The notes below the pieces were generated by a model. That model was not told the DNA's origin. It searched no databases and worked only from the letters and a program-made list of their open reading frames with translations. The position numbers were made by a program, and so were the translations under genes. From positions 1 to 64,000 of the forward strand of contig CAWHHO010000009.1 of the NCBI GenBank assembly GCA_963829135.1: a DNA stretch of 64,000 nt, in the 5' to 3' direction. Source of the DNA: Kumtagia sp963829135 (lineage in GTDB: Bacteria > Pseudomonadota > Alphaproteobacteria > Rhizobiales > Rhizobiaceae). Shown piece by piece: positions 44,357 to 53,630 of the stretch (the stretch's first letter is position 1; each line of letters starts with the position of its first letter).

Positions 44357-44405
44357 CTAGAGCGTTCAGGCTAGAATGATTCAATCTAGCCATGAAACGC
44401 TCTAG
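44357..44405. repeat. Inverted repeat element upstream of the TetR gene
   Basis: The outer arms CTAGAGCGTT and AACGCTCTAG and the inner arms GGCTAGA and TCTAGCC enclose ATGATTCAA. A degenerate half copy occurs at about 4082-4115. The element looks like a dispersed intergenic palindrome rather than an operator, although it lies 32 bases before the regulator start. Confidence 0.6.
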
Positions 44406-44436
44406 TGCTGCATAGGTTGAAACAGCGGGACTCAGA

Positions 44437-45069
44437 ATGGCGGAAACCTCGGCGCGGCGCGCGAAGACGCCGTATCATCATGGCGATCTGCGCGAGGCGT
44501 TGCTCGTTGCCGCCGAACAGGAATTGGCGGAGCGCGGCATCGAGGGGTTTACGCTGCGCGGTGTCGCCAAGCGCGCCGGCGTCTCACATGCGGCACCTGC
44601 GCATCACTTCCGCGACACCAGCGACTTGTTGACTGCGCTGGCGACTGTTGCCGCGAAACGCTTCTACGAGACGATGAAGGCTCGGCAGGACACTGCGCCA
44701 AAGGATCCGAGGTCGCAATTCATCGCATCGGGCCAAGGCTATATCGCTTTCGCGCTTGCCAACCCGACGCTGTTCGACCTGATGTTCGGTTCCAGGCGCC
44801 CGGATTTCAAGTCGGCGGAATTCATGCGGCAGGCGGGCGACTCCTTCGGAATCCTTGTTTCGGGCATCGCTCAACTGCGCGGGGCGAGCCCGCTGCAGAG
44901 TGCATCCGGCCGCGCTGACGTTCTCACGGCATGGTCGCTTGTCCACGGCTTCGCCAAGCTGATGATCGCCGACCGCCTTGCTTTCGCACAACAGGATTTC
45001 GACGCAGATCTCGAGGGGACGATCCTCAGTGTGATTGAACGCGTCGTGCCGGAAACCAGCTCGGCCTGA
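44437..45069 (+). CDS. TetR/AcrR family transcriptional regulator
   Basis: The 210-residue protein has an N-terminal helix-turn-helix (YHHGDLREALLVAAEQELAERGIEGFTLRGVAKRAGVSHAAPAHHFRDTSDLLTALA). A C-terminal ligand domain of the WHG type follows, with YIAFALANPTLFDLMFGS and AWSLVHGFAKLMIADRL. It probably represses the divergent ABA4-like/membrane gene pair. The ligand is unknown. Confidence 0.88.
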   Translation: MAETSARRAKTPYHHGDLREALLVAAEQELAERGIEGFTLRGVAKRAGVSHAAPAHHFRDTSDLLTALATVAAKRFYETMKARQDTAPKDPRSQFIASGQGYIAFALANPTLFDLMFGSRRPDFKSAEFMRQAGDSFGILVSGIAQLRGASPLQSASGRADVLTAWSLVHGFAKLMIADRLAFAQQDFDADLEGTILSVIERVVPETSSA

Positions 45070-45104
45070 TCGGTCAATCCCAGACCACGGCAGGGCGTGT
45101 CGAG

Positions 45105-45860
45105 CTACCATCGTGGATTGACGCGCGACCCTGCGGGCGCCGGATTGACAGGCGCCGGCTGCGAGCCCTTCGCGGCCGAAACCGTCGCCTCGATGTGGTC
45201 GAGCAAGGCATCCGGCAGACCAAGCCGCCCCGCGAGCAAATCGAGGTAGCCGCGCTCGGCGCGGGAATCCGGATCGATGGTCAACCGCGAAGCGGTATAG
45301 AGTTCGACCTTCTGTTCTTCGGTCTGAGCAGCCTCGGCTATGGCGCCAAGGTCGAGCGGTCCGTCTAACTCCTGCTTGAGGAACGCCCCAGCGTCGTCAC
45401 CAATGCCGGCCAAGCCAAGCTTGTCGACAATCTTCCGTTTTTCCTCATCATCGATATGACCGTCAACCTTAGCCGCTGCGACCATCGCGCGGATCAGGAT
45501 CATAGCGAACTCTCCGTCGCCCTGAGGCGCATTGTCGGGATGAAAGCCGGTGTCGGCTGGGGGCGGCAGCAACTCCGGTTCCGAACTTGCCGTCTCGGAC
45601 GGCTGCTTGCCCGCCTGGTAATTCTTGTAGGCTTGATACGCCAGTCCACCGATTGCCGCGAGGCCGCCGATCTTGACGGCCGAGCCTGTCATCGACCTTC
45701 CGGACTTTGTCCCGAGCAGGACGGCGACAAGCGCGCCGGCGGCGAGCGGATTGTCCTTCGCCATCTGCACTGCCTTGCCCGCGCCATTGCGAACCGTATC
45801 GCCGGTGCCGGGAACTTGCGAACCGAGCAGGTCATTGAGCAGCTTCTTGGGATCGAACAT
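45105..45860 (-). CDS. TerB-like/DUF533 protein (YebE family)
   Basis: This 251-residue protein starts MFDPKKLLNDLLGSQVPG after GGAGG. A glycine-rich membrane-like segment (NPLAAGALVAVLLGTKSGRSM, VKIGGLAAIGGLAYQAYKNYQ) precedes a C-terminal tellurite-resistance-like helical domain (FAMILIRAMVAAAKVDGHIDDEEKRKIVDKLG, LYTASRLTIDPDSRAERGYLDLLAGRLGLP). The DGHIDDEE acidic motif is typical of TerB-fold proteins and may bind metal. Function is unknown; an envelope stress role is often proposed. Confidence 0.82.
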   Translation of the reverse strand: MFDPKKLLNDLLGSQVPGTGDTVRNGAGKAVQMAKDNPLAAGALVAVLLGTKSGRSMTGSAVKIGGLAAIGGLAYQAYKNYQAGKQPSETASSEPELLPPPADTGFHPDNAPQGDGEFAMILIRAMVAAAKVDGHIDDEEKRKIVDKLGLAGIGDDAGAFLKQELDGPLDLGAIAEAAQTEEQKVELYTASRLTIDPDSRAERGYLDLLAGRLGLPDALLDHIEATVSAAKGSQPAPVNPAPAGSRVNPRW

Positions 45861-46014
45861 AAACGCCTCCAGATTGCGTTCCGCCTTCTCGGGAACCGTG
45901 CCCGAATGAATTAGGCAGCCATCGGCGACATTGCAATGACGGCGGCGAATATCGCCTAGGGTCAAGAGCTTCTAAATATGTCGAAATGGTAAGCCATATT
46001 TACAGGTCCTGGCC

Positions 46015-46944
46015 CTAGTTGCCGATCGGCAGCGGGCGGCCTTGCGCGGCAGCAAGCTCGACCTGCCGTTGCCGCTCGGCATAGCGGGCACGATCTTCAT
46101 CGCTGCGTTCGTCGTAGCAGCGCTCGCATGAGATCCCTTCGCGGTATTTCGGTGACCTTCGCTCTTCAAGCGTCATCGGTCTGCGACACGCGCGGCAAAG
46201 CTCTGCTTCGCCCTCTACAAGCCCGTGCGTGACACCCACGCGCTCATCGAATACGAAGCATTCGCCCCTCCACCGGCTTTGGTCAGCCGGGACCTGTTCG
46301 AGATAGTTGAGGATGCCGCCCTTCAGGTGGAACACCTCATCGAAGCCGAGAGACTTCACATAGGCCGTCGCCTTCTCGCAGCGAATGCCGCCAGTGCAAA
46401 ACATCGCGAGCTTTTTGCCGGCGAATTGGTCGCGATGTTGCTCGGCCCAGGCGGGAAAATCGCGAAAGCTGTGCGTTTGCGGATCGACCGCGCCCTCGAA
46501 AGTGCCGAGCTTGACCTCATAGTCGTTGCGGGTGTCGATCACCATCGTGTCAGGATGGCTGATCAGCGCATTCCAGTCAGATGCCTCGACATAGGTCCCG
46601 GCGCTGGCCGTCGGGTCGATGCCGTCGACGCCCATGGTTACGATCTCCCGCTTCAGGCGCACCTTCATGCGGTAAAACGGCATTTCGCTTGCCGAACTGT
46701 ACTTCACCTCGAGGCCAGTCAACGCCGGCAGCGACGTCAGTGTGTCGATGAGGGCGGCAATCGCTTCAGATGTGCCGGCGACAGTGCCGTTGATGCCCTC
46801 ATTGGCGAGCAGCAATGTTCCCTTGATGCCCCGCCCACAGCAGAAGGCGGCCAACGGCGCGCGCAGACTCTCGTAGTCGTCAAGCCTGCAGAAGCGGTAA
46901 AGCGCCGCGACGCAAAACTCTGGCTGGGGTGGGGAAAGGCTCAT
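46015..46944 (-). CDS. trhO: tRNA uridine(34) hydroxylase (rhodanese-like)
   Basis: This 309-residue protein has the TrhO layout. An N-terminal acylphosphatase-like domain (ALYRFCRLDDYESLRAPLAAFC, GTLLLANEGINGTVAG) is followed by a rhodanese domain (MVIDTRNDYEVKLGTFEGAVDP, catalytic cysteine in AMFCTGGIRCEKATAYVKSLGF, then VFHLKGGILNYLE). The cysteine-rich C-terminus (ELCRACRRPMTLEERRSPKYREGISCERCYDE) is also typical. It hydroxylates U34 of tRNAs in the route to cmo5U, with prephenate-independent oxygen use. It stands alone and is divergent from the aldolase gene. Confidence 0.92.
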   Translation of the reverse strand: MSLSPPQPEFCVAALYRFCRLDDYESLRAPLAAFCCGRGIKGTLLLANEGINGTVAGTSEAIAALIDTLTSLPALTGLEVKYSSASEMPFYRMKVRLKREIVTMGVDGIDPTASAGTYVEASDWNALISHPDTMVIDTRNDYEVKLGTFEGAVDPQTHSFRDFPAWAEQHRDQFAGKKLAMFCTGGIRCEKATAYVKSLGFDEVFHLKGGILNYLEQVPADQSRWRGECFVFDERVGVTHGLVEGEAELCRACRRPMTLEERRSPKYREGISCERCYDERSDEDRARYAERQRQVELAAAQGRPLPIGN

Positions 46945-47276
46945 TGCAGATGCCCGTATCCGTTCCCCGATATCTTTTCAAGGCGAAGCTGACAGCCCGA
47001 CGCTTTCGCAATTTCGACTCCACTCGCCGATTGCGGGCGCGCTCTTATTTACTTCGTCCCTCGGCTTCGGGCGCCACGATTGATAGTGGATCAACCGAAT
47101 TGAACATCGCCTGTTCATACAGCCCTCGATGAAACACAGCGCCCCCTGTCGACCGCGTGTGCTCGGCATTCCAGGGGCAAGCAATGCGCGTTTCATAGAC
47201 TTGCAATCTTGGCTCTGCTAAATCGGTTGAATCATTCGTGATGCTCAGACATGCCTCTTTAGCCCCGGATCGCACC
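46945..47276. other. Intergenic region between divergent trhO and eda
   Basis: About 330 bases without a supported gene. It should hold the promoters of both genes, but I see no strong consensus promoter, operator or repeat. Confidence 0.4.
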
Positions 47277-47918
47277 ATGGCAGCCAAAACCGAAAAACTC
47301 CTGTCGCTTCTCAATGGACAGCCTGTTATTCCCGTGCTGAAAATCGACGATGCCGACGACGCCGTGCCGCTGGCACGGGCGCTCGCGCGCGGCGGGCTGA
47401 AGGTCATCGAGATCACACTGCGCACCCCAAGCGCGCTTGAGAGCATCCGCCGGGCCGCCGCCGAAGTTCCGGAAGCTGTCGTGGGCGCGGGCACGATCCT
47501 CAATGCACAACAATTCGACGAGGCAGCGAAGGCGGGCTCGAAATTCATCGTCAGCCCGGGCGTGACGCTGAACCTGCTGTCGGCGGCCGCGGACAGCGAA
47601 GTGCCGCTGCTCCCCGGCGCGATCACGCCCGGCGAGATCATGACGGCGCAAGAAGCCGGTCTGGATTTCCTGAAATTCTTCCCCGCCGAGCAGGCAGGCG
47701 GGGCGCCCTTCCTCAAATCGCTCGCCTCCCCGTTCGCCGGCATACGCTTTTGCCCCACTGGCGGTGTCTCGCAAAAGAACGTCGGCGACTACCTGTCGCT
47801 GTCGAACGTGATCTGTGTCGGCGGCTCCTGGGTAGCCCCGGACGATCTCCTGAAGGCCAAGGATTGGGCAGGCATCGAGACGCTAGCGCGTGAGGCGTCG
47901 ACCTTACGCAAGAGTTGA
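47277..47918 (+). CDS. eda: KDPG/KHG aldolase
   Basis: This 213-residue TIM-barrel class I aldolase cleaves 2-keto-3-deoxy-6-phosphogluconate to pyruvate and glyceraldehyde 3-phosphate in the Entner-Doudoroff pathway. VIPVLKIDDADDAVPLARAL, GGLKVIEITLRTPSALE (catalytic E), VVGAGTILNAQQ, FIVSPGVT, LLPGAITPGEIMTA, FLKFFPAE (Schiff-base lysine) and FCPTGGVS are all present. The ATG at 47277 matches the family N-terminus; an ATG at 47238 gives an untypical extension. A bidirectional terminator follows at 48012. Confidence 0.95.
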   Translation: MAAKTEKLLSLLNGQPVIPVLKIDDADDAVPLARALARGGLKVIEITLRTPSALESIRRAAAEVPEAVVGAGTILNAQQFDEAAKAGSKFIVSPGVTLNLLSAAADSEVPLLPGAITPGEIMTAQEAGLDFLKFFPAEQAGGAPFLKSLASPFAGIRFCPTGGVSQKNVGDYLSLSNVICVGGSWVAPDDLLKAKDWAGIETLAREASTLRKS

Positions 47919-48011
47919 TGGCTTGCTGCAGAAAGGGTGAGAACCGAAGCGCAGTTGTTTTAACTCACACGTCCCGGTCCTGCCAACGCGGCCAATTTTC
48001 TCAAACAAAAA

Positions 48012-48039
48012 GGCGCCGCAACCGGCGCCATTTTCTTTT
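48012..48039. terminator. Bidirectional intrinsic terminator between eda and the DUF882 gene
   Basis: GGCGCCG at 48012-48018 pairs with CGGCGCC at 48023-48029 across the loop CAAC. ATTTTCTTTT follows on the plus strand, and an A-rich run (AAACAAAAA) precedes it, giving a T tract on the minus strand. It serves the two convergent genes. Confidence 0.85.
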
Positions 48040-48061
48040 CCAAACAAGAACTCAGTAGCGC

Positions 48062-49894
48062 TCACTCGAAGCGCGCCACCGACATGAACGTTACCGCCTT
48101 GCCCGTGAAACGGTTGGCGTTCGCGACACCGTCGTCATTCTTCGTGAAGCCTTGCGTGTAGACTTCGTGCGGTGCGGTCACGACTGATTTGTAGGCGACT
48201 GCCGTAGCGCTCGGCCGGGTGGTGCTTGCTGTGTAATTCTCGTCAAGCACCCAGCGCGCGGCATCGGGCTCAGCGGCTCTCACACGCGCCTTGGGATCAG
48301 GTCCGGCATCCGTGCGCTTGGCCCGTGCCGCCTTCGGAGTGGTCTTGACGCTAAGCGAGGCAACTGTTTCGGGATCGAGTCCCTTCGTTGCGACACGCCT
48401 CGAAGACGCTTCGACCGTTTCCAGCTTTTCCACACGCTCCGCATTCGCCTTGATCGCTGCGGCAACGGCTGCCCGATCGGCCAGTTTCTGCGCGTCTTCA
48501 TTCTGCTCGTCGGCCGGGCGCGCAATCGGCATGGGCACGACGGACGTTGCGAGCGCCCCGCTATCCGCTGAAACGAGCGCCATCAGCGCGGCATCGTCAG
48601 CATCCGATTCGGACCTGTCATCCGATGCGACAGCAATGTTTGGCCGTGGCGTTGGTAAAGGAACTGCAGCGGCAACCTCGGTTGTTTCCGCCGCGACGGC
48701 GTCGGCAACCGGATCGTCCTGGGCGATGCCGAACGGAATGTCGGCCGGAGTGTCGGATATTGCCTCCGCAGGATAGCCCGTCGAAACGGTGGCGACTTCT
48801 ACGCCGACTTCCGCGGCTGGACGCGGCGCGACCGCAGGCACGGGCACCGCCCGAGCCGGAAGGGCCGCGAGGATCGTTTCCGGCGTCTCTTCCACCGCAG
48901 CCGGAGGTTCGACAGCAGGTTCCTGGGCCACCGGAAGATCGACGCGCTGGGCGTCCTCGGGAGATACAATCTGAATGGACGGAACCGGCTTTGCCGGCGC
49001 GGCACTCTGTGGCACGGCCGTGGCCACGGCAACGGGCTCGGGCTGCTTCGGCTGCCTGGCGGGCTTCACCACCGGCGCTGCCTCTTCGACCACTCCAGCT
49101 TCCTCATCCTCATCCTCGCCGCCACCAAACAGGGCGGCGAACAGGCCCTTGGACTTCTTGCTGCCTTCCGGCGAGGCGAATGCCACCGCCGACGCGCCGC
49201 TCTTCTTGCGCGCTTCGTACGAGGCGAGTGCCTGTTCGAACCCGGGTAGTGGTTTGCCGTCACTTGGAACGTGCAGCGTTTTGCCATTCGGGAACAATGC
49301 GACGAGCTCGCGGCGGCTCATACGCGGCCAGTGGCGCACATTGCCGACATCCATGTGGACGAAAGGCGAACCGGATCGCGGATAATAACCCACGCCGCCG
49401 ACCTGCATCTTCATGCCTGTCTCGCGCAGCTTCTTCAGGCTGACGCCCGGAATATAGAAGTCCATCGCCTTGCCGAGCATGTGCTGGCTGCGCTTGGCTA
49501 CACCCTTGCTGCGGCTGCGCAGCATCGAATTGGTGGTGGGCGACCGATAGCCGGAGACGACATGGATGTAGTCGCGCGCGCCCACCCCCTTGTACACCGA
49601 CCAGACGAGGTCGAACAGGCGGGGATCCATTTTGGTCGGCTCATTGCGGCGGAAATCCCGAATCAGCATGCTGAGCTTGCGCAGGCCCGCCTGATCATAC
49701 CGGCCATTGCGCTTGTAAACGACCTCCGCCTTCTCGCCGGTATGAACGAAATAAATTTTCAGCGTCCTGGTTTCGGCAGCAGCGACCGTTGCGCCCGAAG
49801 CGATCGCAAACCATGCGACCAACAGCCCAGCGAGCCAGCTTTTCCAGCGGGGATGGATGGCTCGCCGGTAATGGTGTCGTTCGATATTATTCAA
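48062..49894 (-). CDS. DUF882 / M15-like murein endopeptidase with long repetitive tail
   Basis: The 610-residue protein has a signal anchor (WKSWLAGLLVAWFAIASGATVAAA). A DUF882 peptidase domain (residues about 40-200) carries RTLKIYFVHTGEKAEVVYKRNGRYD and VVSGYRSPTTNSMLRSRSKGVAKRSQHMLGKAMDFYIPG (metal histidine and aspartate). VHMDVGNVRHWPRMSRRELVALFPNGKTLHVPSDG follows with the second histidine. Related YcbK/MepK enzymes cut peptidoglycan cross-links. The remaining 350 residues are low complexity, rich in A, P, V and E. The start is a TTG at 49894; other starts are possible. It is one of the longer members of the family. Confidence 0.85.
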   Translation of the reverse strand: MNNIERHHYRRAIHPRWKSWLAGLLVAWFAIASGATVAAAETRTLKIYFVHTGEKAEVVYKRNGRYDQAGLRKLSMLIRDFRRNEPTKMDPRLFDLVWSVYKGVGARDYIHVVSGYRSPTTNSMLRSRSKGVAKRSQHMLGKAMDFYIPGVSLKKLRETGMKMQVGGVGYYPRSGSPFVHMDVGNVRHWPRMSRRELVALFPNGKTLHVPSDGKPLPGFEQALASYEARKKSGASAVAFASPEGSKKSKGLFAALFGGGEDEDEEAGVVEEAAPVVKPARQPKQPEPVAVATAVPQSAAPAKPVPSIQIVSPEDAQRVDLPVAQEPAVEPPAAVEETPETILAALPARAVPVPAVAPRPAAEVGVEVATVSTGYPAEAISDTPADIPFGIAQDDPVADAVAAETTEVAAAVPLPTPRPNIAVASDDRSESDADDAALMALVSADSGALATSVVPMPIARPADEQNEDAQKLADRAAVAAAIKANAERVEKLETVEASSRRVATKGLDPETVASLSVKTTPKAARAKRTDAGPDPKARVRAAEPDAARWVLDENYTASTTRPSATAVAYKSVVTAPHEVYTQGFTKNDDGVANANRFTGKAVTFMSVARFE

Positions 49895-50070
49895 ATCGAA
49901 AGGCCCTACTGAGTGCCGTTGTCCCCGGATTTGAAACCCAAGCGTGAAAGATTCATACGCTCGACTATCAATCCTAATGGTTAATCACAACTTATTGAAG
50001 CTGAAATGTGCCAACACCGTGGCAACAATCCGTCGAAAACCGACCTAGCAGCGCCATGGTTAATACCCGC

Positions 50071-50460
50071 TTACACGGGGTGCGCTTCCAGCGATGCCGA
50101 GAATGCCGGACGGGCCGAAAGGCCGAAGCCGCTGATCCCACCCTCGCAGGCAGGCTGGTCCGAGCGGCCGGTTTCGGGGTCTATCGCATATTGCTTCAGC
50201 TTGCGGTTGAGCGTCGACCGGCCAATTCCGAGACGCCGGGCAACTTCGCTCAGTTGTCGAGCGTCGGCATGGCAGGATCGAGAACTACCGCCGAAATCGA
50301 TTTGCCCTCGGGCCCTTCGGGCATATCGATCGCTTCCTGGCGATCGGATGCGGAAACAGTGCAGTAGGCGAATCACGTAACCGCCGCGTCCAGCAATCGT
50401 CGCTGCACCGGATCGTCGTCAACGAGGAGAATGCGTGCCGCATCGACACTTCGACAGATG
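50071..50460 (-). pseudogene. Decayed NtrC-type response regulator: receiver start plus Fis helix, AAA domain missing
   Basis: Minus-strand pieces of a sigma-54-dependent response regulator remain. A receiver start reads ARILLVDDDPVQRRLLDAAVT, then a TGA, then AVVLDPAMPTLDN and another stop. In a different frame, directly downstream, comes a Fis-type helix (RQLSEVARRLGIGRSTLNRKLKQYAID) ending at 50071. The normal central ATPase of about 240 residues is absent. The stop within the receiver and altered residues (DPAMP for D-x-x-MP) indicate real decay, unlike the other frameshifted genes in this window. Confidence 0.65.
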
Positions 50461-50587
50461 GAAAACGTTTCAGGCCATGAATGCCGTCTGGATCATCCAA
50501 GCCGGGGCTTCTAAATAAGCGTTTAAGACTCCTTCGCAAAATCGGTCCTGGATCGATGGATTGGCCTGGGAACGGAAGGGAATAGAA

Positions 50588-52423
50588 ATGCGGACGATTT
50601 CGGAACGTACGGCGCATGCGGCGGTCAATGCGGTTGGTGCCGCGCCACTCGGCGACTTGCCCGAGTGGGATCTCGCCGATCTCTATCCGTCGATGACCTC
50701 ACCGCAGCTGACGAGCGATCTTGCGCGCGCAGCCGAGCAGGCCGTGGCTTTCGAACAACGCTGGAAGGGCACGCTATCGGCAGAAGCTGCGTCGGGCTCC
50801 AGTGGCCGCCTGGGGCAAGCGCTGAAGGAATACGAAGCGCTCGAAGAACTGATGGGCCGCATCGCCTCCTATGCCGGGCTGATTTATGCCGGCAACACCG
50901 CCGATCCGCAGCGCGCCAAGCTGTATGGCGACGTGCAGGAGAAAATGACCGATGCCAGCGCGCATCTGCTGTTTTTCGGGCTGGAGCTCAATCTGATCGA
51001 CGATGCGCTTATCGCCGGCGCGCTCGATGCCGACCCCGCCTTTGGCCACTATCGGCCCTGGGTACTCGACCTGCGCAAGGACAAGCCCTATCAGCTCGAG
51101 GACCGCATCGAGCAGCTCTTCCACGAAAAGTCGGTCACCGGGCGTGGCGCCTGGAACCGGCTGTTCGACGAAACCATGACTGCGCTTCGCTTCCAGATCG
51201 ATGGTCAGGAATTGACGCTCGAACCGGCGCTCAACAAGCTGCAGGATCCGAGCCCGAAAGTGCGCCAGAAGGCGAGCGAGGCTTTGGCGAAGACGTTTAA
51301 GGAGAATCTGCGCGTCTTTACCCTGATCACCAACACACTTGCGAAGGACAAGGACATTTCCGATCGCTGGCGCGGCTTCCAGGACATTGCAGACTCGCGC
51401 CATCTCGCCAACCGCGTCGAACGCGAGGTCGTGGATGCGCTGGCCTCTGCCGTTCGCGACGCCTATCCGCGACTGTCGCATCGCTACTATGCGATGAAGG
51501 CGCGCTGGCTCGGCATGGAAAAGATGAACCACTGGGACCGCAACGCGCCCTTGCCGGAAACCTCGAATGCGGCGATCGGATGGGACGAAGCGAAGAACAC
51601 GGTCCTCTCGGCCTATCACCGGTTTTCGCCGGACATGGCCGACATAGCGCGTACCTTCTTCGACCGAAAATGGATCGACGCGCCAGTGCGCGCAGGAAAG
51701 GCGCCGGGCGCTTTCGCGCATCCGACGGTGCCGTCGGCCCATCCTTATGTGCTGCTGAATTATATGGGCAAGCCGCGCGACGTGATGACGCTGGCACACG
51801 AACTGGGCCACGGGGTGCATCAGGTGTTGGCCGGTGGCCAGGGCGCGTTGATGGCGTCGACGCCCCTGACGCTTGCCGAGACCGCGTCGGTGTTCGGCGA
51901 AATGCTGACCTTCCGCTCCATGCTCGATGGCACCACCGACAAGCGCGAGCGCAAGGCCATGCTGGCGCAGAAGGTCGAGGACATGATCAACACTGTCGTG
52001 CGTCAGATCGCCTTCTACGAGTTCGAGCGCAAGGTGCACACCGAACGCCGCAACGGCGAACTGACATCGGACAAACTCGGCCAGTTCTGGCTGGAAGTGC
52101 AGAAGGAGAGCCTGGGCGACGCAATCATCCTGCGCGACGGCTACGAGACCTTCTGGACCTATATCCCGCACTTCATCCATTCGCCTTTCTACGTCTACGC
52201 CTATGCCTTCGGGGATTGCCTGGTGAACTCGCTTTTCGCCGTCTACCAGAATGCCGAAACGGGCTTCCAGGAGAAGTATTTCGACATGCTGCGGGCCGGC
52301 GGGACCAAGCATCATTCGGAACTGCTGAAGCCGTTCGGACTGGACGCCTCGGATCCGGCCTTCTGGGGCAAGGGGCTGTCGGTCGTCTCCGGCCTTATCG
52401 ACGAGCTGGAAGCGTTGGATTGA
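50588..52423 (+). CDS. pepF: Oligoendopeptidase F (M3 family)
   Basis: The 611-residue zinc peptidase starts MRTISERTAHAAVNAVG. The active site is LAHELGHGVHQVLAGGQG with H404, E405 and H408. The third ligand lies in LAETASVFGEML. PLGDLPEWDLADLYPSM and FPTVPSAHPYVLLNYMGKPRDV-like AHPTVPSAHPYVLLNY are typical of PepF. It degrades short peptides in the cytoplasm. The ATG at 50588 has AAGGG upstream. It precedes the PabB gene by 58 bases, but a shared function is not implied. Confidence 0.92.
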   Translation: MRTISERTAHAAVNAVGAAPLGDLPEWDLADLYPSMTSPQLTSDLARAAEQAVAFEQRWKGTLSAEAASGSSGRLGQALKEYEALEELMGRIASYAGLIYAGNTADPQRAKLYGDVQEKMTDASAHLLFFGLELNLIDDALIAGALDADPAFGHYRPWVLDLRKDKPYQLEDRIEQLFHEKSVTGRGAWNRLFDETMTALRFQIDGQELTLEPALNKLQDPSPKVRQKASEALAKTFKENLRVFTLITNTLAKDKDISDRWRGFQDIADSRHLANRVEREVVDALASAVRDAYPRLSHRYYAMKARWLGMEKMNHWDRNAPLPETSNAAIGWDEAKNTVLSAYHRFSPDMADIARTFFDRKWIDAPVRAGKAPGAFAHPTVPSAHPYVLLNYMGKPRDVMTLAHELGHGVHQVLAGGQGALMASTPLTLAETASVFGEMLTFRSMLDGTTDKRERKAMLAQKVEDMINTVVRQIAFYEFERKVHTERRNGELTSDKLGQFWLEVQKESLGDAIILRDGYETFWTYIPHFIHSPFYVYAYAFGDCLVNSLFAVYQNAETGFQEKYFDMLRAGGTKHHSELLKPFGLDASDPAFWGKGLSVVSGLIDELEALD

Positions 52424-52481
52424 GCGAAATCGGTCGGTTCGTACACCTTCCACCCTTGAGAATGCTGCTGCGCCCGCCACA

Positions 52482-53630
52482 ATGACGACCGCCCCCTTCG
52501 TCCTCTTCCGCGACGATCTCACCGGTAATGAAACGCTGTTCATCGAGCCGCGGGAGATCATCTCCGCCGATACGAGCGAAGCCTTCGACCGCGCATTGGT
52601 GCAGGCGGAGGACGCGCGACGTGAGGGCAAATGGCTTGCCGGCTATTTCTCCTACGAAGCCGGCTATCTGTTTGAACCGAAGCTGCGCCCTCTCCTGCCC
52701 AAGGCTCGCCGCACGCCGCTTGTCTGTCTCGGTGTGTTCGACGGTCCCTCGGATCGTTCTCCTGAGCCTAAAGTTGCACAACCGACCAATGGGCCGATTT
52801 TTGACGCGCGCGCCGCATGGTCGTTCACGGACTATGAGCATCGCTTTAAGCGCCTCCACAATCATCTGCGCGCAGGCGATTGCTACCAGGGCAATCTGAC
52901 CTTTCCTGTTCATGCGCATTGGACGGGTCGGCCACGGGCCGCCTTCGACGCCCTGACAGCGCGACAGCCGGTAAAATACGGAGCGCTTGTTGACCTTGGC
53001 GATCCGGTCATCCTGTCGCGTTCGCCCGAGTTATTTTTCGAGATCGATCGAAGCGGCTGGATCGAAACGCACCCGATGAAAGGCACGGCGCCGCGCGGAA
53101 CGGACCCCGTCGAGGATCAGCGGCTAAAGAACGCTCTGCGCAACGATCCCAAGAATCAGGCGGAAAACCGTATGATCGTCGACCTGCTGCGCAACGACAT
53201 TTCACTGATCAGCGAGGTTGGCACGCTCGACGTGCCGGAGCTTTTCCGCATCGAAACCTATCCGACCTTGCACCAGATGGTCAGCCGGGTCCGCGCGAAA
53301 CTTCTGCCGGATCTTTCTATCCGCGATGTCTTTGCCGCGCTGTTTCCCTGCGGTTCGATTACCGGCGCGCCGAAAATCCGCGCCATGGAAATCCTGCACG
53401 AGCTTGAAGCCACGCCGCGCGATGCGTATTGCGGAGCGATCGGCTGGATCGCACCCGGCGGACCGATGCGCTTTTCGGTAGCGATCCGCACCATCTCGCT
53501 CTTCCCCGATGGCAAAGCGATCTACAATGTCGGCGGCGGCGTGGTCTTCGATTCCACGGCGCAAGGAGAGTATCAGGAATGTCTTCTCAAGGCCCGATTC
53601 GCGACGGGAACGGCCCCCGCTTCGAGCTGA
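52482..53630 (+). CDS. pabB: Aminodeoxychorismate synthase component I
   Basis: This 382-residue chorismate-utilising enzyme adds ammonia to chorismate on the way to p-aminobenzoate and folate. FKRLHNHLRAGDCYQGNLTFPV, SPELFFEI, THPMKGTAPRG, AENRMIVDLLRNDISLISEVGTLDVPELFRIETYPTLHQMVS and AALFPCGSITGAPKIRAMEILHELE are signature segments. It is shorter than E. coli PabB, as is common in Rhizobiales. Its end overlaps the start of PabC by 52 bases, so the two are cotranslated. Confidence 0.92.
   Translation: MTTAPFVLFRDDLTGNETLFIEPREIISADTSEAFDRALVQAEDARREGKWLAGYFSYEAGYLFEPKLRPLLPKARRTPLVCLGVFDGPSDRSPEPKVAQPTNGPIFDARAAWSFTDYEHRFKRLHNHLRAGDCYQGNLTFPVHAHWTGRPRAAFDALTARQPVKYGALVDLGDPVILSRSPELFFEIDRSGWIETHPMKGTAPRGTDPVEDQRLKNALRNDPKNQAENRMIVDLLRNDISLISEVGTLDVPELFRIETYPTLHQMVSRVRAKLLPDLSIRDVFAALFPCGSITGAPKIRAMEILHELEATPRDAYCGAIGWIAPGGPMRFSVAIRTISLFPDGKAIYNVGGGVVFDSTAQGEYQECLLKARFATGTAPASS

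Noticed and set aside
44357..44405. Treating the nested palindrome as the TetR operator
   Set aside because: A degenerate copy occurs far away in an unrelated gap, so a dispersed repeat is the better explanation; TTTACACTGTCAAA is a better operator candidate.
50774..52630. 618-residue open frame on the minus strand opposite pepF
   Set aside because: It is the antisense shadow of a complete oligoendopeptidase F gene; its residues show no family pattern.
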